A stretch of DNA of 64,000 bases, taken from the NCBI GenBank assembly GCA_035403085.1, contig DAONEM010000004.1, positions 25,173-89,172 of the forward strand, given 5' to 3'. Below the pieces are notes generated by a model. That model saw only the letters and a program-made list of their open reading frames with translations, was not told the DNA's origin and did no database searches. The stretch is from JAMOAD01 sp023621955. GTDB taxonomy: Bacteria; Acidobacteriota; Aminicenantia; JAMOAD01. Of the stretch, positions 25,858-34,362 are shown piece after piece. How positions within the stretch are numbered: position 1 is the first letter of the stretch; the number at the start of each line of letters is the position of its first letter. A program made the translations under genes and the position numbers.

Positions 25858-26062
25858 GAAGGAATCCTCCTTGTAGAGAGATTTAAAAGGGTCTTCCCGG
25901 AGAGGGGAGCGGGACGCGGTCCCTTACATTCACAGAGAGCCTCTCCCCCTTTCTGTTGGAAAGGAGAAGGTTCCTGAGAGCGGAGAAACACCGAAGAGGA
26001 AGATTCTTCGTACGCTCCTGTGGGTAGCCGTGCCAACGGGCCTCCTTCGACTTAAGAGTTTA
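25858..26062 (-). promoter_or_regulatory. Long structured 5' leader of the sodium symporter (candidate cis-regulator)
   Basis: About 205 nt between the predicted start (26062) and the symporter ATG, with no ORF of note. A hairpin with 11 contiguous pairs (two G-U) occupies 25943-25969. A 5-bp hairpin occupies 25911-25923. A 7-bp helix between 25899-25905 and 25940-25946 would compete with the large hairpin, as in attenuators and riboswitches. No known riboswitch consensus was recognised; T-box, glycine and SAM motifs were looked for. The left part of the same spacer also serves the divergent glycosyltransferase. Confidence 0.4.
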
Positions 26063-26068
26063 ATTGTG

Positions 26069-26074
26069 ATTATA
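26069..26074 (-). promoter_or_regulatory. -10 element for the sodium symporter
   Basis: Perfect TATAAT on the minus strand; predicted start near 26062. No good -35 hexamer at 16-18 nt, so either a weak or an activated promoter. Confidence 0.4.
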
Positions 26075-26141
26075 CGGGAGAAAGGGAAAAAAGTGAGCTC
26101 GAAAACGAAAAACCACCCTTTCCCCCCCAACCGAAAGGGGT

Positions 26142-26147
26142 TACAAT
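26142..26147 (+). promoter_or_regulatory. -10 element for the GT4 gene at 26165
   Basis: TACAAT with a predicted start near 26154 leaves an 11-nt leader carrying GGAGG (26156-26160). The -35 region is C-rich and weak. Confidence 0.35.
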
Positions 26148-26164
26148 CCTCTTTTGGAGGTTCC

Positions 26165-27352
26165 ATGAAGAAGATCGCCGTCGTCATTCAACGCTTCGGC
26201 AGGGAGATCGTCGGAGGGTCGGAACTCTATGCCTTAAGACTTCTGGAGAAACTTTCCAACCGTTACTCTTTCACCGTGTACACGACCTGCGCCTTGGACT
26301 ACCTGACCTGGGCGAACCACTACCCCTCCGGGGAGAGCCGCATCGGCGAGATCCGGGTCATCCGCTTCCCTGTCAGGACGCCGCGTAACATCGACCTTTT
26401 CAACCACTACATGGACGATCTCTTTCAGAAACCCTCCCTCACCGCAGAAGAGGAGCGGGAGTGGTTCCTCCGTCAAGGGCCATACTCTCCGGAACTGGTC
26501 GAGGCGGTGGAGCGGGAACAGGAAGAGTACGATCTCTTTCTCTTCTTCACCTACCTCTACTACCCGGTCGTGGAGTCGCTCCCCCGGGTTCATAGGCCCC
26601 GCGTCCTGATTCCCACGACCCATCGGGAGAGGCCGCTCTTCCTGGAGACCTCCCGGTCAACCTTCACCCTGCCCGAGGGTGTTCTCGCCCTGACCGACGA
26701 GGAGAGGGCCCTCATGGACGAGGTCTACCCCTCTCCCAAGAGACAGCTCAGGAGGACCGTGGGGGGAATCGGTATCGAACCTCCCGAAGAGATCGACCTC
26801 ACCCCTTTCCTTGAGAGACACCGGCCTCTCTTCCCGTACATAACCTATCTGGGAAGGATCGACGAGGGAAAAGGGGTAGGGTGGCTTGTAGAGAAGTTTC
26901 GAGAGTTCGCCGCCCACAAACCCCTCCAACTCCTGTTGGTGGGGCAGAAAAACCTGACCCTCCCCAAAGATCCTCGGGTCCGTTGTCTAGGCTACCTTTC
27001 GGAAGAAGAGAAGTGGCAGGTCCTCAAGGGGGCGACCCTCTACGTTCACCCCTCCCGGTTCGAGAGCCTCTCTATCTCCATGCTGGAGGCCATGGCCGTG
27101 GGAACCCCCGTCCTGGTCAACGGGGAGAGCCCCGTTATGTTGGGACACGCCCTCAAGAGCAGGGCGGGACTCTACTACAAAGGGGAGGAGGAGTTTCGAG
27201 AGGCCCTTGGCTGGCTACTGGAGAACCCTGAGGCCCGGGAGAGGATGGGCCGCTCGGGAAGGGAGTATGTGAGGCGCAACTACTCTTGGAAGGCTCTACT
27301 GGAGAGGGTGACGGAGGCCTTGGAAGAGGTGATGGAGAAGACGGCCCCTTAA
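26165..27352 (+). CDS. Glycosyltransferase family 4
   Basis: 395 residues from ATG 26165 with GGAGG 4 nt upstream. N-terminal domain VVIQRFGREIVGGSELYALRLLEKL shows the GG-S/A acceptor-side motif of GT4. The C-terminal Rossmann domain has YLGRIDEGKG, LYVHPSRFESLSISMLEAMAVGTPVLV, the E-x7-E motif of retaining glycosyltransferases using nucleotide-sugars. No membrane segments, so probably a peripheral cytoplasmic enzyme in surface-glycan assembly. Its TAA shares the bases TTAA with the stop of the convergent ABC gene. Confidence 0.88.
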   Translation: MKKIAVVIQRFGREIVGGSELYALRLLEKLSNRYSFTVYTTCALDYLTWANHYPSGESRIGEIRVIRFPVRTPRNIDLFNHYMDDLFQKPSLTAEEEREWFLRQGPYSPELVEAVEREQEEYDLFLFFTYLYYPVVESLPRVHRPRVLIPTTHRERPLFLETSRSTFTLPEGVLALTDEERALMDEVYPSPKRQLRRTVGGIGIEPPEEIDLTPFLERHRPLFPYITYLGRIDEGKGVGWLVEKFREFAAHKPLQLLLVGQKNLTLPKDPRVRCLGYLSEEEKWQVLKGATLYVHPSRFESLSISMLEAMAVGTPVLVNGESPVMLGHALKSRAGLYYKGEEEFREALGWLLENPEARERMGRSGREYVRRNYSWKALLERVTEALEEVMEKTAP

Positions 27353-28041
27353 GAGGCCGTCTTCTCTTCGTGGAAGATCACACCGTCACGGATCTGGATG
27401 ACCCGATCGGTCTGTTTGGCCACGTCCGGATCGTGGGTGACGATGACGATGGTGTTTCCCTGTCTATGAAGTTCATGAAAGAGGGCCATGATCTCTTTGC
27501 CCGTCTTCGAGTCGAGGTTTCCTGTCGGTTCGTCCGCTAGGATCAGAGAGGGGGAGTTGGCCAAGGCCCTGGCGATGGCCACCCGCTGTTGTTGACCTCC
27601 CGAGAGTTCCGTCGGCTTGTGGTGCATCCTCTCCTTCAGGTCCATCTGGCCGAAGAGTTCGTCGACCCGTTTCTCCCTCTCCTTCTTGGGGATTCCCGAG
27701 TAGATCAGGGGAAGCTCGACGTTGTGGAAGGCCTGGGCCCTGGGCAAAAGGTTGTAGTTCTGGAAGACGAACCCGATCTCCTTGTTCCGGATCTGGGCGG
27801 ATTCGTCCTCGTCGATGGAGCTGACGTCTTTGCCTTTGAAGTAGTACTTCCCGTCCGAGGGGGAGTCCAGGAAGCCGAGGATGTTCATGAGAGTGGATTT
27901 CCCCGAGCCCGAGGGCCCGATGATGGAGAGTAACTCCCCTCTCTCTATCCCGAAGGAGACGCCCCGCAGGGCGCCTACTTCGGTCTTTCCCATCATGTAG
28001 ATCTTCTTGAGGTCTTGGACCTGAATGAGAGTGTCCGTCAT
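27349..28041 (-). CDS. MacB/LolD-type ABC transporter ATPase
   Basis: 230 residues from ATG 28041 (GAGGA upstream), although a TTG 6 nt earlier is in frame. Walker A GPSGSGKST, Q-loop VFQNYNLLP, signature ELSGGQQQRVAIARAL, Walker B LILADEPTGNLDS and H-loop VTHDPDVA are all intact; the GNLD after Walker B marks the MacB/LolD/FtsE group, which works with FtsX-fold permeases in mechanotransmission or efflux. The upstream adaptor gene is adjacent, but no FtsX-like permease is in the window. Confidence 0.93.
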   Translation of the reverse strand: MTDTLIQVQDLKKIYMMGKTEVGALRGVSFGIERGELLSIIGPSGSGKSTLMNILGFLDSPSDGKYYFKGKDVSSIDEDESAQIRNKEIGFVFQNYNLLPRAQAFHNVELPLIYSGIPKKEREKRVDELFGQMDLKERMHHKPTELSGGQQQRVAIARALANSPSLILADEPTGNLDSKTGKEIMALFHELHRQGNTIVIVTHDPDVAKQTDRVIQIRDGVIFHEEKTAS

Positions 28042-28043
28042 GA

Positions 28044-29303
28044 TCAATCCTCGGGGTTGCCGGGGGAGTTGTCGCCCTTGTCTTTCTTGAAGTTCATGCG
28101 ACCCTTGCCGGCATCTTGGACGGTGACCTTGATAGGATCGCCGTCTTTCAGGTTTCTCAGGTTCTTGAAGGGGCCAACGATCACCTTCTCCTTCTCCTTA
28201 ACCCCTTTGATGATCTCAACGTCCATTTCGCCGCTGATCCCCTTCTGGACAGGGACGAACTTCGCCTTCCCGTCTCTTTCAACGAAGAGCCCTTCGAGCT
28301 CCTTCTTGGCGTCCTTCTCGTCTTCCCTGATCACGATGGCGGAGATGGGAACGCCCAGGACCTTGTCCTTCTTGGCGATAATGATATCCGCGGAGGCCGA
28401 GAGGCCGGGCTTGATGGTCTTCGGAGGATCCACCAGGGTGATCACGGTCTTGAAGGTCTTCGCCTGTTCGCTGCTTCCGGAGGAAGAGCTGCTGGTTGTG
28501 CTGGTCAGGGCGGAGCTTCCCACCTCTGTGACCGTGCCCTTGATCACCATGTCGGGGTAGGCGTCGACCTTGACTTCCGCACCCTGGTCCAGTTTTACTT
28601 TGATGATGTCCGTCTCGTCGACTTGAACTTCGACTTCCATGACCGACAAGTCCGCGATGGTCATCAGAATGGTTCCCGCGTTGTTCATCGTTCCGATCAT
28701 GGCCATCTCGCCCTCTTCAACGTTGAGGGAGCTGACGATCCCATCGATGGGAGCGGTGATGAAGCTTTTGCTGATGGTCTTCTCGGAGCTCTTCAGAGCG
28801 GCTTTGGTCTCTTCGATCTTGTGAACGTAGGATTCGTAGGTGTGCTTGGCGTTCTCGTAGGCCAGTTTCGTCTCCTCGTACTTCTCGTCGGAGATTAGTT
28901 TGGACTCCCAGAGGGTCTTGTACCGTTTGTAGTCCCTCTGTTTGCTCTCGAGTACGGTTTTCTGCTGTTCAAGCTGAACCTGATAGTCGTTGTAGTTGGC
29001 CTTGGCGCGCTGGGCTTCCCACTCACTGAACTCGGAGTCTATCTTGATCAAGAGCTGGTCTTTCTTAACGTAGTCGCCTTCCTTCACCGTGATCTTCATG
29101 ATACGGCCGGTGACGTCGGAGGAGATGTTAACGAACTTCTTGGGCTTGACCTCTCCCGTGGTGTTGACCTTCTCGACAAGGTTCATGGAGGTGACCGGCT
29201 GAACCCTGACTTCGGTGACCGCGCCTTTGCGACCACGAACGTTGAAGAAGATAATGATACCCACCACAACAGCGATCCCTGCAATGATGAAGCCTTTCTT
29301 CAT
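28044..29303 (-). CDS. MacA/HlyD-type periplasmic adaptor
   Basis: 419 residues with one N-terminal transmembrane anchor (KKGFIIAGIAVVVGIIIFF). A lipoyl-like barrel (GRIMKITVKEGDYVKKDQLLIKID), a coiled-coil hairpin of about residues 95-170 with heptad patterns, a second lipoyl half (ITAPIDGIVSSLNVEEGE) and beta-barrel domains follow, as in MacA. A Ser/Thr-rich linker (SALTSTTSSSSSGSS) interrupts the beta-barrel region and the C-terminus is highly charged. Partner of the downstream MacB-like ATPase, 2 nt away. Confidence 0.9.
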   Translation of the reverse strand: MKKGFIIAGIAVVVGIIIFFNVRGRKGAVTEVRVQPVTSMNLVEKVNTTGEVKPKKFVNISSDVTGRIMKITVKEGDYVKKDQLLIKIDSEFSEWEAQRAKANYNDYQVQLEQQKTVLESKQRDYKRYKTLWESKLISDEKYEETKLAYENAKHTYESYVHKIEETKAALKSSEKTISKSFITAPIDGIVSSLNVEEGEMAMIGTMNNAGTILMTIADLSVMEVEVQVDETDIIKVKLDQGAEVKVDAYPDMVIKGTVTEVGSSALTSTTSSSSSGSSEQAKTFKTVITLVDPPKTIKPGLSASADIIIAKKDKVLGVPISAIVIREDEKDAKKELEGLFVERDGKAKFVPVQKGISGEMDVEIIKGVKEKEKVIVGPFKNLRNLKDGDPIKVTVQDAGKGRMNFKKDKGDNSPGNPED

Positions 29304-29375
29304 CCTATACCTCTCTTTCTTCTGATCTGGAATTGGCGAATCATACTACGAAATACGGAAGGGGGTCTACTTTTG

Positions 29376-29404
29376 TTGCCAACCGCCCCACTTTTGTTTA
29401 TAAT
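29376..29404 (+). promoter_or_regulatory. Strong sigma-70 promoter of the M23 peptidase
   Basis: TTGCCA (29376-29381), 17-nt spacer, TATAAT (29399-29404). Predicted start about 29411, two bases before the ATG at 29413, so the transcript may be leaderless; no Shine-Dalgarno is present. Confidence 0.75.
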
Positions 29405-29412
29405 TTTCTCCC

Positions 29413-31686
29413 ATGTCCCTGAAGCCAAACCTGAAGAGAACCCTCTTCCCCCTGTTGGTCATCTTTCTTTTTCCCTGTCTGAGAGCCGCTCTCGACGAGT
29501 ACCCCATCCTCTCCACCGAGATCAAGATGAGCTCTTTCTTCGGCGAATCCCGGGAGAACCACTTCCATGGAGGGGTAGATTTCAGCACCTTCGGGAAGTT
29601 GGGCCTCCCCGTCATGGCCGCCGAGGATGGGTATATCTACCAGTTGACCTCGAAGTTTTACGGTTGGGGCAAGGTGGTCTACATCCGCCACAAGGACTTC
29701 GTCTCCCTCTACGCCCACCTGGACCGTTTCGAAAACGAGAAGTTCGGGCTCCAGAGACTGGCCGATGCCGCCGCCGCCAAGGGAGACGGGAGGTACATCG
29801 GGGATCTTCTCCTTCCGGGCGAGGGGATTCCCGTGAAGAAGGGTGAGGTGATCGCCTATTCGGGAAACACCGGCGCCGGGTCGGCCCACCTCCACTTCGA
29901 GCTTCGGGACTTCCACGGAGACCCGATCTCCCCCTTCAAGGTTCTTCCCCTTCACGACTCCCTGGACCCGGAGATCGGTTTTGTCCGGATGATTCCTCTG
30001 GAAGCGCTCTCCCTTCTGAACGGAGGCATCGAACCGGTGATACTCAAGCCTCTGGGTGGGCGGAACGGAGGCTCCCCGACGGTTGTGACGGGGGCTTTCG
30101 CTCTTCAGTTTTCCGCCTGGGATCGGAACCGTATCGACGATCGGACCGGAATCGCCGGGTGGAAGTTCTTCGTCGATGGGGTTCCGATCTGCGACATGCT
30201 CTTCGACCGTCTGCCCTTCGGGCAGAACGGGGAGACCGCCTTGATCTTCGATATTCCGGGGACATCCTACTGGTACGACCGCTTCCTCTACCGAGGGTAT
30301 CCCTACAACGGGGAGTGGGCCGGAAAGACCTTGAAAGACCCGGAGGCTCTCTTCGCCTCTCTCGAGGAGGGGGAGCATACCTTGACCCTGGAGGTGTTTG
30401 ACTTCGCCGGAAACAAAGCCTCCCGCTCCTACCTCTTCCGCAAGGTCGATCCCCGCAAGTATGGGAAGGCGACGCTTCAGAAGAGGAGCAAGAGTCTCTT
30501 CTTCCTCCGTTTTCCCTTCGCCCTCCCCGAGACCCTGGAGGTACAGATCAAGGCTGTGGGTGGTTTCCGTCCCCTTCCCTTCTCCTCTGTCTCCGGAGGG
30601 ATCCTCTTCCAGCTGGCTCCTCCCTACGGGGAAGAGAAGTTGAGGCTTCGTTTCAGGGATACTCCCCTCTCCCCCTGGATGAACCTCGCCTTCCCCTGGA
30701 CCTCCAAGGAGGTCGAAGGGTTCCAAGTGGAGAGAAAGAGGGATTGGATAGAGATCGACTCCCTCGTGAGCGGTCGCGTTCTCTTGAACGGACGCCAGGA
30801 GAGGCTGGAGAGGGGGAGGACACTGATTCCCGATCCCCCCGCCGGAGGAGCCCTGGAGGTTGAGGTTTCCAAAGGGAGAGCCCTCTTCCAGCTCCCCGCC
30901 CGGGAGAGCGGAGAGCTGAAGACGCGAATCCTCGGCGCTCAGCTTGTGGAGGAGAGCCGTCAACAACCCCTGGACGACTCCCTGACCTCGGGCCTCTGGA
31001 GCTACCGCCAGGGGGTGGTGGACAACAAAACCTTCTTCCTTGTTCCTAAAGGGGGGGAGAGAAGGGTCGAGAGGGAGGGGAACCTGGAGCTTCTCTTCGA
31101 CTCCCAGAGCCTCTTTCAGGACTTTCTCTTCCGTCTCGACAACCTGACCCCCTCGATTCCCCGGGGCCTCATCCCCTTAGGGAAGGCGTGGACGATCTCT
31201 CCCGAAGACGAACCCTTCCGGGGTAGGGGAGGGGTAAGGCTCCGCATGCTTCTCCCGCTGGGGACGAACCAACAACAGGTGGCCATCTTCCGGTTCCGTA
31301 GGACCACGGGGCGATGGACCGTTGCCGGAGAGAAGGTGAACAACGGATGGGTTGAAGCGGAGATCTGGAAGGGAGGTCCCTACCTCCTCATGGCGGACCG
31401 TTCGGCTCCGACGGTGCGGATCGTCGGCCTTCGGAAAGGGGCGGTCTACCGCCGTCTCGGTACGGTCCGAGCCCTTCTCTCCGACCAGGGGAAGGGGATC
31501 GACTACACCACGACCTACTTTATCTTGAACGGTGAGAGGGTCTGGGCCGAGTACGACCCCGACAGCGGGGGGATGAGCGCCGACCTCTCCTCTCTCACGG
31601 TCAAGGGGAAGAACACCCTGGTGGCGACGGTGAAAGACTACGCCGGGAACGAAAGCCGTCAGACCCTGCTCTTCCGCATTCGCTGA
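29413..31686 (+). CDS. Secreted M23-family (LytM-like) metallopeptidase with C-terminal beta domains
   Basis: 757 residues. Signal peptide LLVIFLFPCLRA. The M23 zinc site is complete: NHFHGGVDF (His and Asp) near residue 50 and HLHFEL near 163. Family members cut peptide cross-bridges of peptidoglycan or other glycine-rich peptides, in the periplasm. The remaining 550 residues look like several beta-sandwich repeats (GVPICDM, FDFAGNKASRSYLF, VKDYAGNESRQTLLFRIR), the last resembling Ig-like surface modules. Function as a cell-wall hydrolase is inferred. The D-threonine-aldolase-like gene starts 2 nt after its stop. Confidence 0.88.
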   Translation: MSLKPNLKRTLFPLLVIFLFPCLRAALDEYPILSTEIKMSSFFGESRENHFHGGVDFSTFGKLGLPVMAAEDGYIYQLTSKFYGWGKVVYIRHKDFVSLYAHLDRFENEKFGLQRLADAAAAKGDGRYIGDLLLPGEGIPVKKGEVIAYSGNTGAGSAHLHFELRDFHGDPISPFKVLPLHDSLDPEIGFVRMIPLEALSLLNGGIEPVILKPLGGRNGGSPTVVTGAFALQFSAWDRNRIDDRTGIAGWKFFVDGVPICDMLFDRLPFGQNGETALIFDIPGTSYWYDRFLYRGYPYNGEWAGKTLKDPEALFASLEEGEHTLTLEVFDFAGNKASRSYLFRKVDPRKYGKATLQKRSKSLFFLRFPFALPETLEVQIKAVGGFRPLPFSSVSGGILFQLAPPYGEEKLRLRFRDTPLSPWMNLAFPWTSKEVEGFQVERKRDWIEIDSLVSGRVLLNGRQERLERGRTLIPDPPAGGALEVEVSKGRALFQLPARESGELKTRILGAQLVEESRQQPLDDSLTSGLWSYRQGVVDNKTFFLVPKGGERRVEREGNLELLFDSQSLFQDFLFRLDNLTPSIPRGLIPLGKAWTISPEDEPFRGRGGVRLRMLLPLGTNQQQVAIFRFRRTTGRWTVAGEKVNNGWVEAEIWKGGPYLLMADRSAPTVRIVGLRKGAVYRRLGTVRALLSDQGKGIDYTTTYFILNGERVWAEYDPDSGGMSADLSSLTVKGKNTLVATVKDYAGNESRQTLLFRIR

Positions 31687-31688
31687 CC

Positions 31689-32789
31689 ATGATCGTCAGA
31701 CCCACCCTTCTTCTTGATTCCCGCCGGGTGGAGCGGAACATCGAAACCATGGCAAGGAAGGTCCAAGGGGAGGCGGTTCGTTGGCGGCCCCACATGAAGA
31801 CCCACCAATCCGCACAGATCGCGGAGCTTTTTCGGCACCGCGGCGTGGAAGCCATCACGGTCTCCTCCCTCTCCATGGCCAAGTACTTTGCCGACCACGG
31901 GTGGAGGGACATTCTGGTCGCCTTCCCGGTGAACCTCCTGGAGAGGGAGCTCCTTGTTGAACTCGCCTCTTGCGTCCATCTGGGACTCCTTGTAGACTCT
32001 CCTCTCCCCCTCTCTCAGTTGGCCTCCTCTCTGGAGAGCCCGGTCGATCTCTGGATCAAGATCGATGTCGGCTACCGGAGGGCGGGACTCTCCTGGGATG
32101 ACGAGAAGGGCGTACTCTCTCTGGCGGAGGAGATCATGCAGAGGCCTTGCTTCAGGTTCCGGGGCTTTTTGACCCACGGCGGCCAGACCTATTCGGCCGG
32201 TTCCCCTGAGCGAATCCGAGAGATCTTCCGGGAAAACCTTGACAGGATGAACTCCCTCAAGAGAGCCTTCTCCCTCAGGTTTCCCCGAGTCGGCGTGGAA
32301 ATCTCCGTCGGAGATACTCCGGGCTGTCGGTTGGCGGAGGGGTGGAGGGGAGTCGACGAAGTGAGACCGGGAAACTTCGTCTTCTACGACCTTCAACAAC
32401 TCTCCCTCGGGGTCTGTTCACAGGAGGAGATCGCCTTGACCGTGGCCTGCCCTGTGGTCTCTCTCTACCCGGAACGCTCCCAGGGGCTCCTCTACGGCGG
32501 GGCCGTCCACCTTTCAAAGGATACCTTCTTGGACGCTCAAGGCCGGAGGCTCTACGGGTGGGTCGTCCCCTTGAGAGAGGAGGGTTGGGGCAGGGTGGAA
32601 GAGGGGGGTGGGCTCCTCTCCCTCTCCCAAGAGCACGGTCTCTTCGAACTGACTCCCCCTCTGGCCGCCTCTCTTCGTGCGGGCGGCCTGGCCGCCGTCC
32701 TTCCCGCCCACTCCTGCTTGGCCGTATCCGCCCTGGGGGCCTATCAGACCCTGGATGGGAGGGCTGTGGAGAGGCTGAGAGAGGCATGA
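31689..32789 (+). CDS. D-threonine aldolase / D-serine dehydratase-like PLP enzyme (alanine-racemase fold)
   Basis: 366 residues; starts 2 nt after the M23 stop. The PLP lysine lies in RPHMKTHQS (Lys37), matching the RPHxKTH motif of fold-type III D-threonine aldolases and DSD1-type D-serine dehydratases. KIDVGYRRAG, FRGFLTHGG and VGDTPGC are family landmarks. The C-terminal EHG and LPAHSC supply the His and Cys metal ligands of the beta domain. It cleaves or dehydrates a D-beta-hydroxy amino acid; which reaction cannot be told. It faces the FAD dehydrogenase gene pair across an AT-rich spacer. Confidence 0.88.
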   Translation: MIVRPTLLLDSRRVERNIETMARKVQGEAVRWRPHMKTHQSAQIAELFRHRGVEAITVSSLSMAKYFADHGWRDILVAFPVNLLERELLVELASCVHLGLLVDSPLPLSQLASSLESPVDLWIKIDVGYRRAGLSWDDEKGVLSLAEEIMQRPCFRFRGFLTHGGQTYSAGSPERIREIFRENLDRMNSLKRAFSLRFPRVGVEISVGDTPGCRLAEGWRGVDEVRPGNFVFYDLQQLSLGVCSQEEIALTVACPVVSLYPERSQGLLYGGAVHLSKDTFLDAQGRRLYGWVVPLREEGWGRVEEGGGLLSLSQEHGLFELTPPLAASLRAGGLAAVLPAHSCLAVSALGAYQTLDGRAVERLREA

Positions 32790-32795
32790 CCGCTT

Positions 32796-32922
32796 AGAAG
32801 CAATAAATAGGATGAACTAGAGATAAATAATTAGATTTAAAACGGTTTAAAGGCCTATTATTTAATGGATTGAAGGTATTTAATGAATATTATGCTGTAT
32901 TGATTATTTTTAAAAGTTTTAG
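32796..32922. other. Strikingly AT-rich island between convergent genes
   Basis: About 127 bp, very poor in G+C compared with the genes on both sides. It contains an imperfect direct repeat, 11 of 12 bases (32859-32870 and 32877-32888), TTTAAA twice around ACGG, and TAAAAGTTTTA. No ORF or RNA gene recognised. Confidence 0.6.
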
Positions 32923-32928
32923 CCGGAA

Positions 32929-32958
32929 GCCTCTACCGAGGAGAGAACCTTGGTAGGC
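32929..32958 (-). terminator. Hairpin downstream of the FAD dehydrogenase gene
   Basis: GCC-TACC-AGG pairs with CCT-GGTA-GGC across a 6-nt loop, with one G-U pair and a 2-nt bulge. It lies 3 bp beyond the minus-strand stop. No immediate U-run, so likely a 3'-end structure of the dehydrogenase transcript. Confidence 0.45.
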
Positions 32959-32961
32959 GAT

Positions 32962-34362
32962 TCAGGAGGAGGGGTCGGAGGGCCGCTTCCCCTGAAATGG
33001 GAAGTAGGGTTTTGAAGGGAAACGGGAAGAGGGGGGTCTCTCCGGCTGAGTCTCGCTCCAGAGGGAAAAGAGCTCTTCCACCAGGGGGTGGCAGGTCCTC
33101 CCCTGGCAGGGTCCCATTCCGGTCCTCGTGAAGACCTTGAGGAAGGAGAGGTTGTCGCACCCGAGTTCGAAGGCCTCTCTGACATCTTTCAAGGAGACCT
33201 CTTCGCAACGGCAGAGGATCGTCTCGGGAGGAAGGTTCCCGAAAAGCCCCTTAGGGAAAGGGTAAACCGTGTTCAAGGCCCGGCTGTAGCGAAGGGCCCC
33301 TCGGCGGCGACGGATCAGCCCCTCTTTACGCTTCGTCAGGTCCGAGTCCTTCCGTCCCAGGTCTTCCATGAGGGAGAGGGCCGCCAGCTCGCCCTCCAAC
33401 AAGGCCTTCTCGGCTCCCCCCACGCCGGTGACTTCGCCTGCGGCGTAGAGCCCCGGAAGTGAGGTGTGTAGATCGTCCAGCGTGGGAACCACCCATCCCC
33501 CCAAGGAGGGGTCTCTCTTGAGAGGGACCTCCAGGAGGGAGAAGAGCTCCGTGTTCGGGAGAAACCCTCCGCTGATAGCCGCTGTGTCCGTCTCGAAAGA
33601 GCGTCTGGAACCGGGGATCTCTTCGCCTCTCCTGTTTACTTTGGCGATGGTCACCCGTTCAAGCTTTCCGTTCCCTTCTGCGGCGACAAGCCTCTCGGAG
33701 AAGTGGGGAACCGCTCCCTTACGCAGGAGGTCCTCCATGTAGACGAAGCCTTCGACGGTTTTAGAGGGGAGGGAAGCCAAGGCGAGGGCGAAGGGAAGCT
33801 GGGAGGCGATTCCGCGTTCCTCCAGGAGACGTACCACCTCTCCCCCTCTCTTGACGATTTCGGCGGCCGCGGAGAAGAGGAAGGGCCCTGTGCCGGCGAC
33901 GACGGTTCGGCGGCCCGGGAGCTTTCCGCCCTCTTTGAGAAGGAGCTGAACCCCTCCGGCGGCCATGACGCCGGGGAGAGTCCACCCTGGGAAGGGAAAG
34001 AGCCTCTCACGGGTTCCGGTGGCGATGATCAGACGGTCCGTCTTCACCTGGAGGAGTCCCCCAGGGCTTTGGAGAGCCAGGGTGAAACCCCTCTGGAGGG
34101 AGAGGAGCGTCGTCGCAGACATCACCGTGAGGGAGGGGAGAGAGGGAAGCTTTTCTATGAGGGAGAGACCGGCCCTCTTTGCCGGGGGCATCCACCCGGA
34201 GAGGGGTAAAGGGCCGGAGGGGGGGCGTCTCAGGTACTGCCCTCCGGTCTGGTGGTTCTCGTCGACCAGGAGGGTCTCTACTCCGTGGGTGGCCAGTGTG
34301 ACGGCGGCCTTCAATCCGGTTGGTCCTGCGCCGATAACGACGACTTCAAAGGTGTCTTTCAT
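32962..34362 (-). CDS. FAD-dependent dehydrogenase subunit (HcnB/opine oxidase/D-hydroxyproline dehydrogenase alpha type)
   Basis: 466 residues from ATG 34362, which overlaps the [2Fe-2S] gene by 4 bp. N-terminal FAD fold VVVIGAGPTGLKAAVTLATHG, second nucleotide fold at VVAGTGPFL, and a C-terminal cysteine cluster ILCRCEEVS with GPCQGRTC that matches the BFD-like [2Fe-2S] motif in HcnB, SoxA-type and D-hydroxyproline dehydrogenase alpha subunits. Together with the small ferredoxin-like subunit, these form amino-acid or opine dehydrogenases; the third, FAD-glycine-oxidase-like beta subunit, is absent nearby. The D-threonine-aldolase-like neighbour suggests a D-amino-acid substrate. Confidence 0.82.
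   Translation of the reverse strand: MKDTFEVVVIGAGPTGLKAAVTLATHGVETLLVDENHQTGGQYLRRPPSGPLPLSGWMPPAKRAGLSLIEKLPSLPSLTVMSATTLLSLQRGFTLALQSPGGLLQVKTDRLIIATGTRERLFPFPGWTLPGVMAAGGVQLLLKEGGKLPGRRTVVAGTGPFLFSAAAEIVKRGGEVVRLLEERGIASQLPFALALASLPSKTVEGFVYMEDLLRKGAVPHFSERLVAAEGNGKLERVTIAKVNRRGEEIPGSRRSFETDTAAISGGFLPNTELFSLLEVPLKRDPSLGGWVVPTLDDLHTSLPGLYAAGEVTGVGGAEKALLEGELAALSLMEDLGRKDSDLTKRKEGLIRRRRGALRYSRALNTVYPFPKGLFGNLPPETILCRCEEVSLKDVREAFELGCDNLSFLKVFTRTGMGPCQGRTCHPLVEELFSLWSETQPERPPSSRFPSKPYFPFQGKRPSDPSS

Noticed and set aside
25900..26040. Glycine or T-box riboswitch in the symporter leader
   Set aside because: ACCGAAG on the plus strand and GGACCGCG on the minus strand resemble parts of these classes, but the required companion motifs and strand do not fit.
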